The position numbers were made by a program, and so were the translations under genes. A DNA stretch of 64,000 nt, taken from NCBI GenBank assembly GCA_009809945.1, contig WTPW01001654.1, positions 24,787-88,786 on the forward strand, given 5' to 3'. Positions within the stretch are counted from its first letter, which is position 1. The number at the start of each line of letters is the position of its first letter. The stretch is from Gigaspora margarita (Eukaryota; Glomeromycota; Glomeromycetes; Diversisporales; Gigasporaceae). Of this stretch, positions 1 to 11,804 are shown piece by piece. Under the pieces are notes generated by a model that was not told where the DNA came from, ran no database searches, and saw nothing but the letters and a program-made list of their open reading frames with translations.

Positions 1-215
1 TCAACTAAATACAAAATAACCGATAAACCAATCATTTTTTTTTGTTTTTTTGGATATTCATAATCGCTTTCCTTGTTTTTTTTTCTCAACAAATATCTGA
101 TAACCCAATTTTCTTTTTTCTTTTTGGAAATTTATAATCGCTTTTTGTTGTCTTTTTTCTCTCAATTAAATACCAAATATTCAATAATTCAATTTTCTTT
201 CTTTTTTTGGAAGCT
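1..215. repeat. Imperfect ~80-bp tandem repeat, 2.5 copies
   Basis: Three successive blocks start with TCAAC/TCAAT-type sequence, pass through a T-rich tract with TTTTTTGGA and reach ATAATCGCTTT (near 60, 130). The third copy is cut short near 215. The array lies directly upstream of the broken gene starting at 233, so it may have been part of its promoter; that link is inference. Confidence 0.6.
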
Positions 216-232
216 CATTTTTGAAAAAAAAT

Positions 233-2484
233 ATGCGTGGTAGAAACACTTACAAAATTAATATCATTTCAAACTGACGTTCAATTTTGCCATCCATGTC
301 GCATCGAAGTACACCAATACGATCATCAACACCTTATCGCCAGAACTGTCAGTCTATTTCTGGTTGACAGAACCAACACAACCGTTCAGTAACCCCACCT
401 CACTAAAATCACCGTCATTCAGAAACTCCACCTTGCAGAAACCACCATCGTTCAGAAACTCCACCACGCAGAAACCACCATCATTCAGAAACTCCACCTC
501 GCCGTTCACAAACAACTTCACGTTACAACGTTAATAATAACGATAGATATAACGAACCCCACAGTTGAAGATCACTGGCTCTAACTAATGAACGTTCTCG
601 CCACCGTTCAAGAAGTCCTGATGCAAAGGATAAAGGTAACTATATATATATATAATATTATAATANAACTATTGACTTACTGATATGGCTAACAAAAATT
701 TTATATGTTAATAGAAATTTNTTTATTAAAAACNACCNTACAAAGTTTGATGAATGAAATTAATAAGTCAAAATCTGATAAATCCAAGCCTTTAAGTGAT
801 CCACCTATTGAGGATGATAATACTAATGAAATTAATAATTCAGATGATAATATTAATGAAATTAATAATTCCATATTTGATAAATCAAAGGCTTTAAATG
901 AACCGCCGATACTTGTTGAGGATGATGATTTGAATGCATTAAGAGAAACTGGNTTGTCAGGCCCAGTGGATAACATGGGTCTTTGCGATTTTGATGCTAT
1001 TGATACTACTAATGCGACCCAAACTGTTGATAATCTTAGAACTCCTCCAAGTAATTCAAATATTACCACCGTTACCCCCACCGGTCCTAGTAAGCAAGTG
1101 AAAGATATTCGTAATGTTACTTCAAATAATTGAAGAAAATTTTCTGTCACTCCGGAACCTCCTATCGAATATAATAGAAGATCATGTGATTGTCTGGAAG
1201 ATATGATGCATGAGCAATATAAAGTCTTCCATGTATGTGAATAATTAAAAATACTATTATTTTTGTTATTTAACTTTATTGTTATTAATAATTTTATTTT
1301 AAAATACTAACATTAATGTTATTATTATTTTTATTAATTATTATTATTATATTTTTTAATAGGACGAGGTAATTAATATTTTAGGTGGCCTAGATGATGT
1401 TCTTCAACTCGACCCAAACAAAAAATGGTCAGAAATTTCTCGTTATGTGCTTAAAAAAACTATGCCAGCAATTAGTACGGCTTTGGAGGGTCGTTTTAGA
1501 TATAAACAAACAGAACTTAAGTACATCCTCCAGCAACTTCACCGGCACTGACGTGAGAAAAGTCTAATAGACCAGGATCCTGATAAATCGAAGCCTGATA
1601 AAAAAAGAAAGGGAGTAAACGGGCGCCGATCTGAAGTAAGTATTAAGGTTGATAAATTATTTCATAGGAATATCAGCTCACTGATGGTACTTATAATTAA
1701 ATATTATTATTTATAGAAAAAAAAAAGGCAAATTCGTGGGTTTAATCATATGATTAATGCAAACGATAATAACCTTATGGAACTTGTTCCTTCTATGGAT
1801 TTTGATGATTTCAAAGCTGACCTTGAGGATATAATTAACGAAGGAGATTTTCATTCTGACGAACTTTCTGAAACAGATGCTGAACGTACTAATTCAGAAA
1901 AATGACTAAAAATACGACCCAAGGACAAGAAAGATAAGCATGTAATCCGTGTCTACGATAAACCATGGAGATCACGTAGAGTAAGTAACGTTTTGTCAGT
2001 AATACATTTATTTGGTTTTTTAATATCTTAGCATAAATTATAATTTCTGTAATATTCTATTTGATAATAGGTTAAAAAGCTTTTGAGAATGGCTGACAAA
2101 ATGGATGAAAGGATCTCATATATAAAATGTTCAAGAAAATGATAGTACAGTGATGGTAGATGGACAGACAAATCAAAACCTCTCGCAGATGCACTCGCTT
2201 GGACAATTTCAGCTTCTTACGTTTCTGATGAAGAAGAAGACGAAGAAGTAATTGCAAGTGGTAGTAACAGTAGTGGTTACAGTAACAGAGATAGAAGAAG
2301 CACCAATACTCCTGCATATACTAGTGACGAAGCAGCTGATGAAGCCCATTATGATAACGAAGCACTTGTCGATCACGATAGTGCCCAGTACAGCGAATTC
2401 CAAGGCAATTCCAGTGAATCCAATGGCAATTCAGATAAAACTAACGACAATTCCGGTAAAGCCAATGGCAATTCAGATAAATAA
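233..2484 (+). pseudogene. Five-exon gene of unknown function, inactivated by nine in-frame stops
   Basis: Exons 233-635, 715-1232, 1363-1635, 1717-1980 and 2071-2484 are joined by four short introns with GTAA/GTAT donors and TAG acceptors. All four junctions keep one frame, giving 623 codons before the final TAA at 2482. The ATG at 233 is chosen because frame and composition continue to the later in-frame ATG at 296. In-frame stops lie at 275, 365, 404, 566, 1131, 1549, 1903, 2140 and 2143 (seven TGA, one TAA, one TAG). There is no frameshift. The product would be hydrophilic: an Arg/Ser/His-rich N-terminus with an 11-residue repeat (about 407-510), an Asn/Asp/Ser-rich middle, a basic patch (KPDKKRKG), an acidic segment and a Gly/Asn/Ser-rich tail ending in repeats of the type NGNSDK. 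No enzyme motif was recognised. The low-complexity charged make-up suggests a nuclear or regulatory protein, or a gene carried by a transposon. The exon model is firm; the function is unknown. Confidence 0.75.
407..510 (+). repeat. 33-bp in-frame tandem repeat inside exon 1
   Basis: Three copies of a 33-bp unit encode the pattern N-H-R/H-H/R-S-E-T-P-P-C/R-R. The period is a multiple of three, so copy number could vary without breaking the frame. Confidence 0.7.
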
Positions 2485-2543
2485 ATAGAATTTCAGATAG
2501 AATTCTTATATAGCTTAAATATGCATATATTTGCTCTTTGTTT

Positions 2544-2620
2544 AATAAACAATATGTATTGTTTGCTATCGCAAAATAAATCACATGTATTGTTGCTATC
2601 NCAAAATAAATCAATTTTAT
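2544..2620 (+). terminator. Candidate poly(A) signal and short direct repeat after the broken gene
   Basis: AATAAA at 2544-2549 lies 60 bp after the stop codon and is a plausible polyadenylation signal. It is followed by two copies of a ~33-bp unit containing TGTATTGTTTGCTATCGCAA. Confidence 0.35.
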
Positions 2621-3904
2621 AATTGAATTTCAAATTGAATATATACAATACTTTTATAATAAACATAATATAAGTGAAATATAAATTTATTTTGTGAATT
2701 ACGAATCTATTTTAAAACAATATAAATTATTACAGTATTATTACCGGCATGCCGCTAAGATTATTATAATAACCCGATATGTATCCAGTTTTATTGTTAT
2801 TTAGTAAAAAATAAGATACAAATCGGGTAATCAATATGAATATGATCGGTACCATATGTAATGCCAAATGGTGCCCTATCTGCGCCAAAGATCTGTTTAT
2901 AATCAGATACAAATCAGGTAGTTTTAGGCAAAGTATACCGGTAAACTTGCATATCTCTATAATACAATAATAGGAGATCTATCGGGAACCCGATAGTTAA
3001 CTAGTATGAATTCATTCGACCTGTGTCTGTTATTTTATAATTATTTTATAATTGTTCTAAACTTATGCATCAGATTGAAATGCAAATTATGAATACAAAA
3101 TAATATTGTATTTAAATTCTTTATTATCTATAATACAATTTTTTGGTTCGACCATCAACCAGTATATTAATCAACTCGGTCTACATTGTGAAAAGGAAAG
3201 AATTGTAGGAATAAAAAGAATGATAGAAATTTTTACACAATGGGAAGTTTTGATTTCGTGATGTTATTGTTAGATATTTGATTAATATTAATTAAATAGG
3301 CATAATATTATTACAATCAGTAACAGGAGGATTTATCATCAGCCATTCCCATTTAACGTATTGTTGCAAAATTACACGCAGTGGTAGTTAAATTATGGGT
3401 TTGGCCTAAATTAAGCTTAATTCAGGCTTTATTTTAGATAATGCCTAGGTTCATTATTTTGCGATAATGCGATAGGTAAATTTTACTTAAAATGCTACAG
3501 TATCGCAATCGCCATGTTATGCTTACATGTTCATATTGAGATAATATAAACTGTAAAAGTCTTATATTAGTATACTGTACCTATTATAATGCTTAAGTAT
3601 GAAACTTGGATTCGATTTAAATTACAAATGTGCGTATTTGATGTATTGATTTAGACTATAATTATAAACATGGTACAAATTTTACTATGGAAAATATGAC
3701 TAAGTTATTCCACTGTAACATAAAACTCTAACATTATTTATTGTCAAATTAAAAAGTTTCTTATTGTTTACTAGTCTATATTATAATATACAAGTTTAGT
3801 TATATATTCACACTTCTACTAACTGTGCTACTTTATAGAATCTAAATGTAGTAAGCACAGATTAGATCGATTGAGATCTGATTTCCATGAGATGAGTACG
3901 TTTT
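2621..3904. other. AT-rich stretch, no gene seen
   Basis: No open frame with coding character, RNA gene or clear inverted repeat was recognised. Some GC-richer words (GCCAAATGGTGCC, near 2860) resemble the dispersed element found at 4835 and 15378. Confidence 0.5.
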
Positions 3905-4030
3905 GATTTTAGGATGTGGGTAGGTTCATAATTTCAACAGCAGATGGGTGAATTATTATTTTAGCAATGAATAAGTTTATACTTTCATTACTGGTGGTTT
4001 AGTGATTTTAATAGTAAGTGTGTTTATATT
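3905..4030. repeat. Degenerate minisatellite, GTAGGTTCATAATTTCA type
   Basis: Four imperfect units alternate a GT(A)GGTTTAT block with an AATTTCAA(T/C)AG block. The same unit type recurs as a longer array at about 18870-19300. Confidence 0.5.
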
Positions 4031-4834
4031 ATTAATTTTTTTTTTTTACAACAAGGTCTATCCTCTAACTTTTATTAATCAAATAAGAATTACATTTCAT
4101 TCAAATTCAATCTAAAAGAATAAGGGAGGTAGGAATAAGAGCTGCTTTACTTTCAATCTAAGCTGTACTAGATAGGTTAGTTATAGACCTCTAGATTGCA
4201 TTTAAGTATATATATTCTTTGTTAATGTATTGTTCTATTTTTGAATTTATATGAAGACAGGTAATTAGAAAAGTAGGTGTTCTAACTATTTTGTTAAGTA
4301 GTTGGAAAATAGCAAATACAGTCCTTATAAGAAAAGTGGTTCAGGATCGCACAGAAAAATAGTGTATAGGCATATGGTCGAATAGCACATGCTATAAGTC
4401 AGACTTGCATGTGCATGGTTCGAGTAGGAACAGGAATTAGCGGACTGTGTTGATCCATATATGTGCCAATTTAACATGAAATCACATAAATCATCTGTGC
4501 TTTTTGTAGCAGTTTACTAAGCCAATTGACACGTGTGATAGCACGTGAATGGAACAGGTAAGTAAATATAATTTATGGTCCACTTTCCAATTAGGGTAGC
4601 TGCACAACATTCGATGCCATGCAGGACCAGTACGATCATGTGTGCTAGGTAAGGGAAAACTTGACATCAGCTTTCAATTATATTTTTTTACTGGTTTTAA
4701 TCTATTTGATTTACCTATTTAAAGCGAATAGCATTTAAATGATTATGTTAATCATACATATATTTTTTTAGAAATACACTATTAAAGGAAACAATTAATA
4801 CTTTATACAGATTGCAGTTAATTGTACATTCTTC
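4031..4834. other. No gene seen; relics of the 4835 element family
   Basis: AT-rich. The part 4370-4560 (GCACATG, GTAGCAGTTTACTAAG, TTGACAC) resembles the inner part of the dispersed element at 15378, so it is probably an older, broken copy. Confidence 0.4.
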
Positions 4835-5340
4835 CCTATATGAAAATTGAACCGGGTTGGCATCGAATAGGCACGGGTCAAGAAACGGATTTGTACAGTT
4901 ATGACTGAATTGGTGCAGATTCTGTGGACCATGTGGGACCATATGCTTGTACAAATTGGATCGTAAATATCAGGTTTTACAGCAGTTTGCCAGTGATGCT
5001 TGGCTTGGTTAATAAATGTAAACTCATGTGCCACTGCAATATCGATGTGGATTAACTATTAAAATTATAAAATTATATCATTAATATAAAATGATCAAGC
5101 TAACTGCATCTAAAGTACAATTCTGTAAGGATTTTTTTGTTAAGATACATGGAGGTTCATCAGTGAAATTATGAGATATTGCTCTTTTTTTTAAAAAAAA
5201 AATCATTTACTGATTCTTCTCTCTCTACGAAATGAGCCAACATGTTGAACCAACCAGTGTGTAATGTATACATATGTGTCACCTGAATATGCCATTTCAT
5301 ATGTCGTGCTACTTTTTGCCATAATATACATTGTGATGGG
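4835..5340 (+). mobile_element. Dispersed non-autonomous element, copy 1 of a CCCTATAAGAAAA family
   Basis: The sequence matches 15378-16040 over its length in the same orientation. Shared words include CAGATTCTGTGGACCATGT, CAGCAGTTT, AAGCTAACTGCAT and GAAATGAGCCAACATG. The left end reads CCCTATATGAAAATTG here and CCCTATAAGAAAATTG in the other copy. No coding capacity was seen; short open frames do not align between copies. Confidence 0.65.
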
Positions 5341-5383
5341 CAAAATTTGAGTGGTGTAGCAAAGGCTATTTTTTTTATTAGTT

Positions 5384-5874
5384 AATTCGTGATCCGTATG
5401 CCAAACAGTAAAAATCTATAGTAATATATGGGAAAATTAATTATTGTTTATCAAATTTCTGGAATCTGGCACTATCAGAGCAATAACAATTTTTTATACT
5501 AAGCTAACCTTACTTCTCCACTAATTGAAACTTGTAGAGCACATTCTTGCAGTTCTAATGGTGGTAAAATCTTTAAAATTGGACTAGTAGATCACAAGAT
5601 ATCATTAAAAATCTTTTCGCGACCATATAGAGTTTCTATGTAAACAATACTATAGTTTACATAGAAACTCTATATGGTCACAAAACATTTTTTAACAATA
5701 TCTTGTGATCTACTAGTCCAATTTTAAAGATTTTACTACCATTAGAACCGCAAGAATGTGCTCTACAACTTCAGTGCCAGATTCCAGAAATTTGATAAAC
5801 AATAATTAATTTTCTCCAATTTTACTATATATGGTAATATATGCAGCCCCTGTTTGGTATACAGATCACAAATT
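5384..5874. mobile_element. 491-bp foldback element with near-perfect long arms
   Basis: The left arm (5384-5645) and right arm (5655-5874) are reverse complements around a 9-bp centre, with ends AATTCGTGATCCGTATGCC and GGTATACAGATCACAAATT. The right arm lacks about 55 bp present on the left (5471-5528). The innermost ~110 bp of each arm are almost identical, so the element or its last arm correction is recent. The arm module GTAGAGC...GGACTAGTAGATCACAAG is shared with the element at 60779. Confidence 0.85.
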
Positions 5875-5919
5875 AAAATTTTTAGTGATAGATCAACAAT
5901 AATAAATTAAAATTAAAAG

Positions 5920-6410
5920 TATAAAAGATACTTAAAAGTTTTAAGTACCAAAAGAGTTTTAAGTGTTTTAAGATACTTAAGGCCACGCAAAGTTAATTTT
6001 TCATTTTGCAAAACCCATCAACTTAATTTTTTCAAAAAAGAATTTTTTTTAAATTCCTATTATGCCAATTATTCCATTTTTGCTATTTACAGGTAATTTT
6101 TTTCTTCAGTGTTACCAATGATAATCTTAATTTTTCAGAATAACGATAGGTACAATAAAAAAAAAAAATTTTTTGATTCCATATTATGCAAACTAAAGAT
6201 ATAAACATGAATAAATTTAGGCCATGCAAAGTTAATTTGTTTTAAAAAAAAATNTGACATACTAACCAGAATTTTGAAACCCCAGGTTATGCAAAATGAA
6301 AAATTAACTTTGCGTAGCCTAAGAGTTTTAAGTATAGAAAGCATTTTAAGTATAGAAAGATACTTAAAAGTTCTAAATATAGAAAGCTTCATAAGTGTTT
6401 CGAGTAAAGA
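5920..6410. repeat. Minisatellite of ~20-bp units, split by an element
   Basis: Units of the type AGATACTTAAAAGTTTTAAG or AGTATAGAAAG occur on both sides of the insert at 5981-6319. Taking out the insert and one TAA joins them into one array. Confidence 0.6.
5981..6319. mobile_element. MITE with GGCCACGC ends and TAA target duplication (PIF/Harbinger type)
   Basis: Inverted ends GGCCACGCAAAGTTAATTTT (left) and its near reverse complement at 6285-6319, flanked by TAA at 5978-5980 and 6320-6322. A 3-bp TWA duplication is the known mark of PIF/Harbinger elements. An inner GGCCATGCAAAGTTAATTTG near 6221 repeats the left end. Confidence 0.75.
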
Positions 6411-7084
6411 TTCTTTTTAATCATTTTTAGTCTATAAAAAGAGTATATAAAGGCTCAAAGTTTGCCTTAAAATAAAAGTAACTTAGTAAAGTTAAACTTA
6501 TTAGAGTTCCAAAAAAACTTCAAAATTATACCTAGTAGAAGTTAGTTTCTTAAAAATAATTATTCACTCATAATAAAATCACTTATCATATTTTTATGTC
6601 CCTGTGATATTCATATTGCCAGTGTCAAAGTAAAAAGAGAAAGAGTTAATAAATCTAAGCTGAATCCTTTTTCTTGTTTTCATTTTTGATTACCTCATTT
6701 ATCAAACAATCTCATTCCATAATCAAATTCTGAAACCTGTGACGTCATGTTTTTACTGTTAAGTCTAGTAACAATCAAAATTGTATATTAAACAATTTGT
6801 AGTCACATGATATCATGAACAGAGTTCACGATCGAACCTGAACAATGCAAGCTCTATCGTACTAAAATTAAGTGCGAAAGTTGATCATTAGTATTAAGGA
6901 AGAGCTACAAGTAGAGAATTATCTACATTATATTTATCATCCTTTGGTTATGCCATAGCAAGACCTAAGACACAGATCAAATCTTCTACACCTTTTTTTG
7001 TCTTTTGTTTCAAGGTTTAAGGAATCCTGATTGACTGATGAATAGAATTTTGATTAGATAGTAGTGTGATTAGCAGTTTTTGCT
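6411..7084. other. AT-rich stretch, no gene seen
   Basis: No coding frame or repeat structure was recognised. Confidence 0.45.
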
Positions 7085-7180
7085 AAGAATCTGTAGTCAC
7101 TACTTCTAAACCATGCCATTTCGAGCATTCCCAATGCCAACCTGTACCACAATCTGTACCACTTTTTTTATAGAGTTTTT
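7085..7180 (+). mobile_element. End fragment of the CCCTATAAGAAAA-family element
   Basis: CCATGCCATTTCGAGCATTC through CTGTACCACTTTTTTTATAG matches the right end of the copy at 15378 (15960-16040). Confidence 0.55.
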
Positions 7181-7440
7181 GAATTACAAATATTAAAGTT
7201 AACCGAAATGAACTTAATACTCACCCAGTAATTTACATTCTTTTGAAAACACAATTGTTAAATTGAAATAAATTAAACCTCACACCTTTTTTGCACTATC
7301 ATTGCAGCAACAGTGCCTAATTACCAAATAAGAGACCCCTGCATTGCCTAAAAGATTGTGAAACCCATCTGCACTTACTAATAATTGCTATAAAAATTCT
7401 CATGCAAAACTTGCTCGTTATTCTATTAATCATATTATAT

Positions 7441-7675
7441 GGGCTGACGTCAATAGATATAAGGCATATCAATATTTAAAAAAAAAATTAATGCCTTCAC
7501 TTTCACAGCTCATATTTCATTAAATATTGAAGCTATCTTGATAATCTAATAGTCAAAGAAAGCCACAATCTAAGCTTTCTTATGAATATTAAATCACCAA
7601 AATAAATTCAATATTCGAAAGGTATTAATTTTTTTTTTAAAATATCAACTGCCTTATTTCTATTGACGACAGTCT
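7441..7675. mobile_element. 235-bp inverted-repeat element
   Basis: GACGTCAATAGATATAAGGC with an A10-type tract at the left pairs with GCCTTATTTCTATTGACG at the right. The arms are about 60 bp and continue inward as an imperfect match. No clear target duplication was found. Confidence 0.65.
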
Positions 7676-8390
7676 ATATGTAGGTGGAATTGAATTAGTT
7701 CACTTTGAAATTATTATAATTTCTATAATGAGTTACTGTTATAAACGTAACCACTCTGGCAAGACATAATATGCGACTCACTAACACATGTTATTAATGT
7801 ATCTATACCTTAGTTAATTTCAAAGATACAAATTTGTGCGAATTCTACTTGTTAAATTTCAAAGATACAAAAGTGTGCGTAATGATTGAAAGTTGATTTT
7901 TTAAAAAAAATAAATATAAATAGTTTGACATTGATTATTTATTCATAGTAATAATAGTCAATTACGAATTATGATGATCTATTACATCATTAAATTTTCT
8001 CATGGCTGTCTATAGTTTTTGGATATATCAAATTGTAAACGTCAGAGAACAATTGATTTTTTTTTTACTATTACAAGGATAATATAATATCAACGATAAT
8101 TTTTCTATGATAGTGCTCAGCTTAGCACAGCTCAATATAGCCAGATCAAAACACTAAATATTAAGCAACAAGAGACTATATAAAATGCGATAACAGTTAT
8201 AATATTTAAAGTTGCTTTTTATATAATGCATTTTTTTACTTAAATAAGTTAGTAAGATTAGCAATTAGAGCAAATGGGAGCAGATTCAAAAATTTGAGTT
8301 TCACAAACTTAAGTGCACTGTTTTACTGTGTTAATGTTAAAATTATATAGCGAATATATGTTTTTACCATTTGCAATTATAATATCAGGT
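7676..8390. other. AT-rich stretch, no gene seen
   Basis: There is a short direct repeat ATTTCAAAGATACAAA (7820, 7857). Nothing else was recognised. Confidence 0.4.
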
Positions 8391-8635
8391 TTGCAACATA
8401 TATAATTAATAATCAGTTTTGCATCATAAAACGTGATCTATATGCGGGTTATATGCAAAATCTTAACTCCTCCAAAAAACGAATAAATAAAAATCATTAA
8501 CCAAAAAAATTGACTCCTCTATATGTTGCATATTCTATGTGCATCATAAAGCATGATCTACATGCAGGGTTATACAAAAAATCTTAATTCTTTCCAAAAA
8601 TGAATAAATAAAAATCATTACTCCTACCAAAAAAA
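8390..8635. repeat. Direct duplication of ~115 bp
   Basis: The block GCATCATAAA(A/G)C(G/A)TGATCTA through GAATAAATAAAAATCATTA occurs twice (starting near 8411 and 8541) with modest divergence. Confidence 0.65.
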
Positions 8636-8869
8636 GGATTTTGTAAAAATTAGAATATTAAACTATACGTAAATAAAAATTACATAGCTTCTTATGATCT
8701 TGAAATATACTATAAACAGAAAAAAAGGAGATAACCATAATGCCTTCTAAATCAAAAAAAATATAGCGCACCAAAAAGTTGAACGGAACTATCCCTCTAC
8801 ATTTCATGTGATCATACTAGTACAGACATTTTATTAAAAGATAATAGTTGAGGCATATACATATCTGGA

Positions 8870-9285
8870 AGCTAAAGCAACTGCAAATGTGTAAAATCTT
8901 GCAAGGAATCTTTTTCCTTAAGATACCAGAGCAGGCAGGCTTATTTGCGAGTTTTTGAGTTATTGCAACTTTTTCAAAAAAATTGTTTGTGGTCCTTCAC
9001 TTTTATTGTACTCTGTAAAACAAGCCAGCATGTATCATTTTTAACATGTGCTATTCTGTGTAATTCGACTTGACATCACGTATAGTAGCATATATGTGCC
9101 TCTATATGTGTGCTATTCTCCGTGTGATGTAATATAACATACCCCCTTATTACTGTAGTATCTGAGTTATTTTTAATCGTGCTATTCCATAAAATGTGCC
9201 TATACATGTTACATGGTCCATACTATCCTGTGCATATATACTGTTTTCCTGTACTATACTCCAAACCACTTTTCTTATAGGGAGT
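8870..9285 (+). mobile_element. Truncated copy of the CCCTATAAGAAAA-family element
   Basis: It aligns with 15680-16040 (AACTGCA, CTTTTTT/AAAAAA, AGCCA(A/G)CATGTATCA) and ends in CCACTTTTCTTATAGGG, the reverse complement of the family's left end. The 5' half is missing. Confidence 0.55.
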
Positions 9286-9714
9286 GTTATATGTTTGCTA
9301 GTGAGAGGCAGCCAAATTTCATTATATATTAATCTAATTATAAGGTGGATATATTTAATGCTATCTATCTGTCTGTCAAATAGTATATGGGTGCTGTGGT
9401 TATGAATCCAAGCAGCAATTGATAGTTTATATGGATGTTTTTGAAAGCTAATACAAATTCTCGTAGTCAGATTACTTGTACTTCTAATTTTTCTGTGAGT
9501 ATATAATTGTATCTTTGAGCAGTGCATCCAATGTAGAAAGGTTATGAGCAGAATAATAGATGAGCACATCTTTTGGTGATGAGAGGCACCTTGGGCATAT
9601 ATAGTATAGGTGCACCTGAGGATTAATTTTGTTTTAAAATTTTTTAATTTTAAAGTATTGGGTTAGTATTTAAAGACAAGGCTTATTCTCCAAGCTAGTG
9701 TTCCAAATCGAATC

Positions 9715-9905
9715 AAAAAATGCAATCGATTAATAGATAAAATTTTTTTAAACAATCAATTAAAAATCGATTGTACCAACTTATCGATTAATCAATTAGT
9801 TGGTATAATCAATTAATCAAATAATTAATTAACTGATTATTTAATTAAATCAATTATTCGATTATTCAATTATAACAACTAATCGATTTAATCAAATAAT
9901 CTATT
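9715..9905. repeat. Subterminal AATCGATTAATCAATT-type array (left)
   Basis: Dense imperfect repeats of ATTGATTA/ATCGATTA words. A matching cluster at 10565-10745 suggests transposase-binding subterminal repeats (inference). Confidence 0.6.
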
Positions 9906-10564
9906 ACTTGTATATGATAAAATTATACTAGTCATGTGTAATCAGTCAGGTATTTAATTTGGTATTGATTAAGTGTTTTCATGATAACTCTTAGTCAAAT
10001 TTTTTAGTGTTAGAATTTTTTACCATTTACATGCAATTTTTACAATATTTGTATAATCAAGTAATATGCCATGCCTGAAGTTCTATCTGTTTAGATTTGA
10101 ATCTCTGGTAGTAAAGTTGTATCTAACTAAAATTAATCTTCTCAAATTAGATATTGTCATGATATTAAAAAAATAGTTAATAAATTACATTCCACTAAAG
10201 ATTTAGATAATTGATTTTTAGATTTTTCCATTAATCATAAAATTTTGGTCAGATTCAGATTATTTAATAACTGATAATTACTAATTTTCTTACCAATTCT
10301 TGTAGTTCATAGTTTTACATAAATCTACTAACCAATAAAATCTTGATTATGTAGCAATATGATCAAGTTATCATGCTTTAATATTTTTGATTGGTTATAC
10401 AAACTATGAGCAAATTATGATTATTGCAATTCAAATCATAATAGTACCAAATCAACTTTAACCATATACAGTATTATGTATTGATTTGTAATAAAATTCT
10501 TAAATTAAATAATTGAAGATTTTACAAAAGGGGTGATTATATGTTAATCATCAAGTTTATATAG

Positions 10565-10745
10565 ATTTTGACTAACCAATCAACTAGTCAATTAATTAGC
10601 ATTGATTGATTGATTGATTAATTGATTAATCAGGTTAATCGATTAATCGATTGATTAATTGATTAATTGGGTTAATCGATTAATCGATTGATTGATTAAT
10701 TGATTAATCAGATTAATTGATTAATTGCATATTTGAAAAGTCAAT
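10565..10745. repeat. AATTGATTAATCGATT-type array (inner)
   Basis: About twenty ATTGATTA/ATCGATTA words in tandem, similar to the left array of the same element. Confidence 0.6.
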
Positions 10746-10794
10746 TGATTAACAGTCGTAGTGCATTTCTACTTAAAATTAATCAAAATGCTGT

Positions 10795-11740
10795 CTATAA
10801 TATAAATTATAAAAAAAACATATGAATTTACTATAAAATTTAAGCCAAAGATCTAAGCTAGCTTTACTAATTACTTAAAATTAAATTTTGTGGGTATATA
10901 GAACAAGAAACGAAGAAAATTTTGAGCTTAAAAACCATGCTAAAATTTTGCCAATTATGCACTTTTTCAAAATGTAACTCTGTCAAAAACAAATATTTAC
11001 AAATTTTAAATTAGCAATTATGTGTAAAATTATGCTCTTAACAACTTTACTTAGGCGACTGAAGTAGGTTACCTTGTAAGAAAAATGGGTTATCTATGTA
11101 CTAAAGTTAAAATTTATCATATTTCATGATCTAACTTTTTTTTCTTATTAGGTAACCTACTTTGGGCTCTTAAGCAAAGTTGTTTGGCATTTAATTTTAC
11201 ATCATATTTGAAATTGAATCGCGCTTTTCAGACCTTTTACTAAGTGAAAAATGGGTTTAAATTTAGAAAATTTTTTTTTTTAAAAATTAAAAAAAAATTT
11301 TTTTAACTTTAAACCCATTCTTTATTTAGTAAAAGGTCCAAAAAGCACGATTCAGTTTCAAATGTGGTTTAAAATTACATGCCAAACAATTTTGCTTAAG
11401 AGCCCAAAGTAGGTTACCTAATAAGAAACATTTTTCTTACAAGGTAACCTACTTCTGTCACCTAAGTAAAGTTGTTCAGAGCATAATTTTACACATAACT
11501 GTTGATTTAAATTTTGTAAATATTTGTTTTGACAGTTACATTTTGAAAAAGTGCAAAATTGGCAAAATTTTAACATGGTTTTTAAGCTCAAAATTTTCTT
11601 CATTTCTTGTTCTATATACTCGCAAAATTTAATTTTAAGTTAATTAGTAAAGCTAGCTTAGATCTTCAGCTTAAAGTTTATAGTAAATTCATATATTTTT
11701 TTTATAATTTTTATTATAGACAGCATTTAAGTGGAAATGT
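10795..11740. repeat. Large palindrome with GTAGGTTACC modules, copy 1
   Basis: Arms run from TGCTGTCTATAAT inward and from ATTATAGACAGCA inward, meeting in an A/T tract near 11285. Each arm contains GAAGTAGGTTACCTTGTAAG, GGTAACCTACTTTGGGCTC and CTTAAGCAAAGTTGTT, so smaller palindromes sit inside the large one. A second copy lies at 50550-51572 inside different ends. Confidence 0.85.
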
Positions 11741-11804
11741 TCTTTGTCTGTTAATTGTCAATTAATCAATTAATCAGATTAATTGATGGAACTCTACTCC
11801 AAGC

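Larger units (their letters stand above)
9696..11796. mobile_element. 2.1-kb non-autonomous hAT-type element with perfect 8-bp target duplication
   Basis: The ends are TAGTGTTCC (left) and GGAACTCTA (right), fitting the hAT terminal pattern TAGNG. CTCCAAGC flanks both sides (9688-9695 and 11797-11804). An 8-bp duplication is the known hAT length. The body has no transposase. It holds AATCGATTAATT-type subterminal arrays (9715-9905, 10565-10745) and a large palindrome (10795-11740). Probably mobilised in trans by a hAT transposase; a decayed one lies at 21835. Confidence 0.85.

Noticed and set aside
701..1150. Minus-strand frame opposite exon 2 of the five-exon gene
   Set aside because: The plus-strand exons fit together by phase and splice sites; the minus frame has no partners and mirrors low-complexity sequence.
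2072..2488. Three short overlapping frames on both strands
   Set aside because: They are shadows of exon 5 (2071-2484) of the broken gene.
4405..4440. GGTTCGAGTAGG as a tRNA B-box
   Set aside because: No A-box or acceptor stem nearby; it belongs to a decayed dispersed element.
4748..5034. Two minus-strand frames in the first CCCTATAAGAAAA-family element
   Set aside because: The matching frame is not kept in the copy at 15378, so it is not coding.
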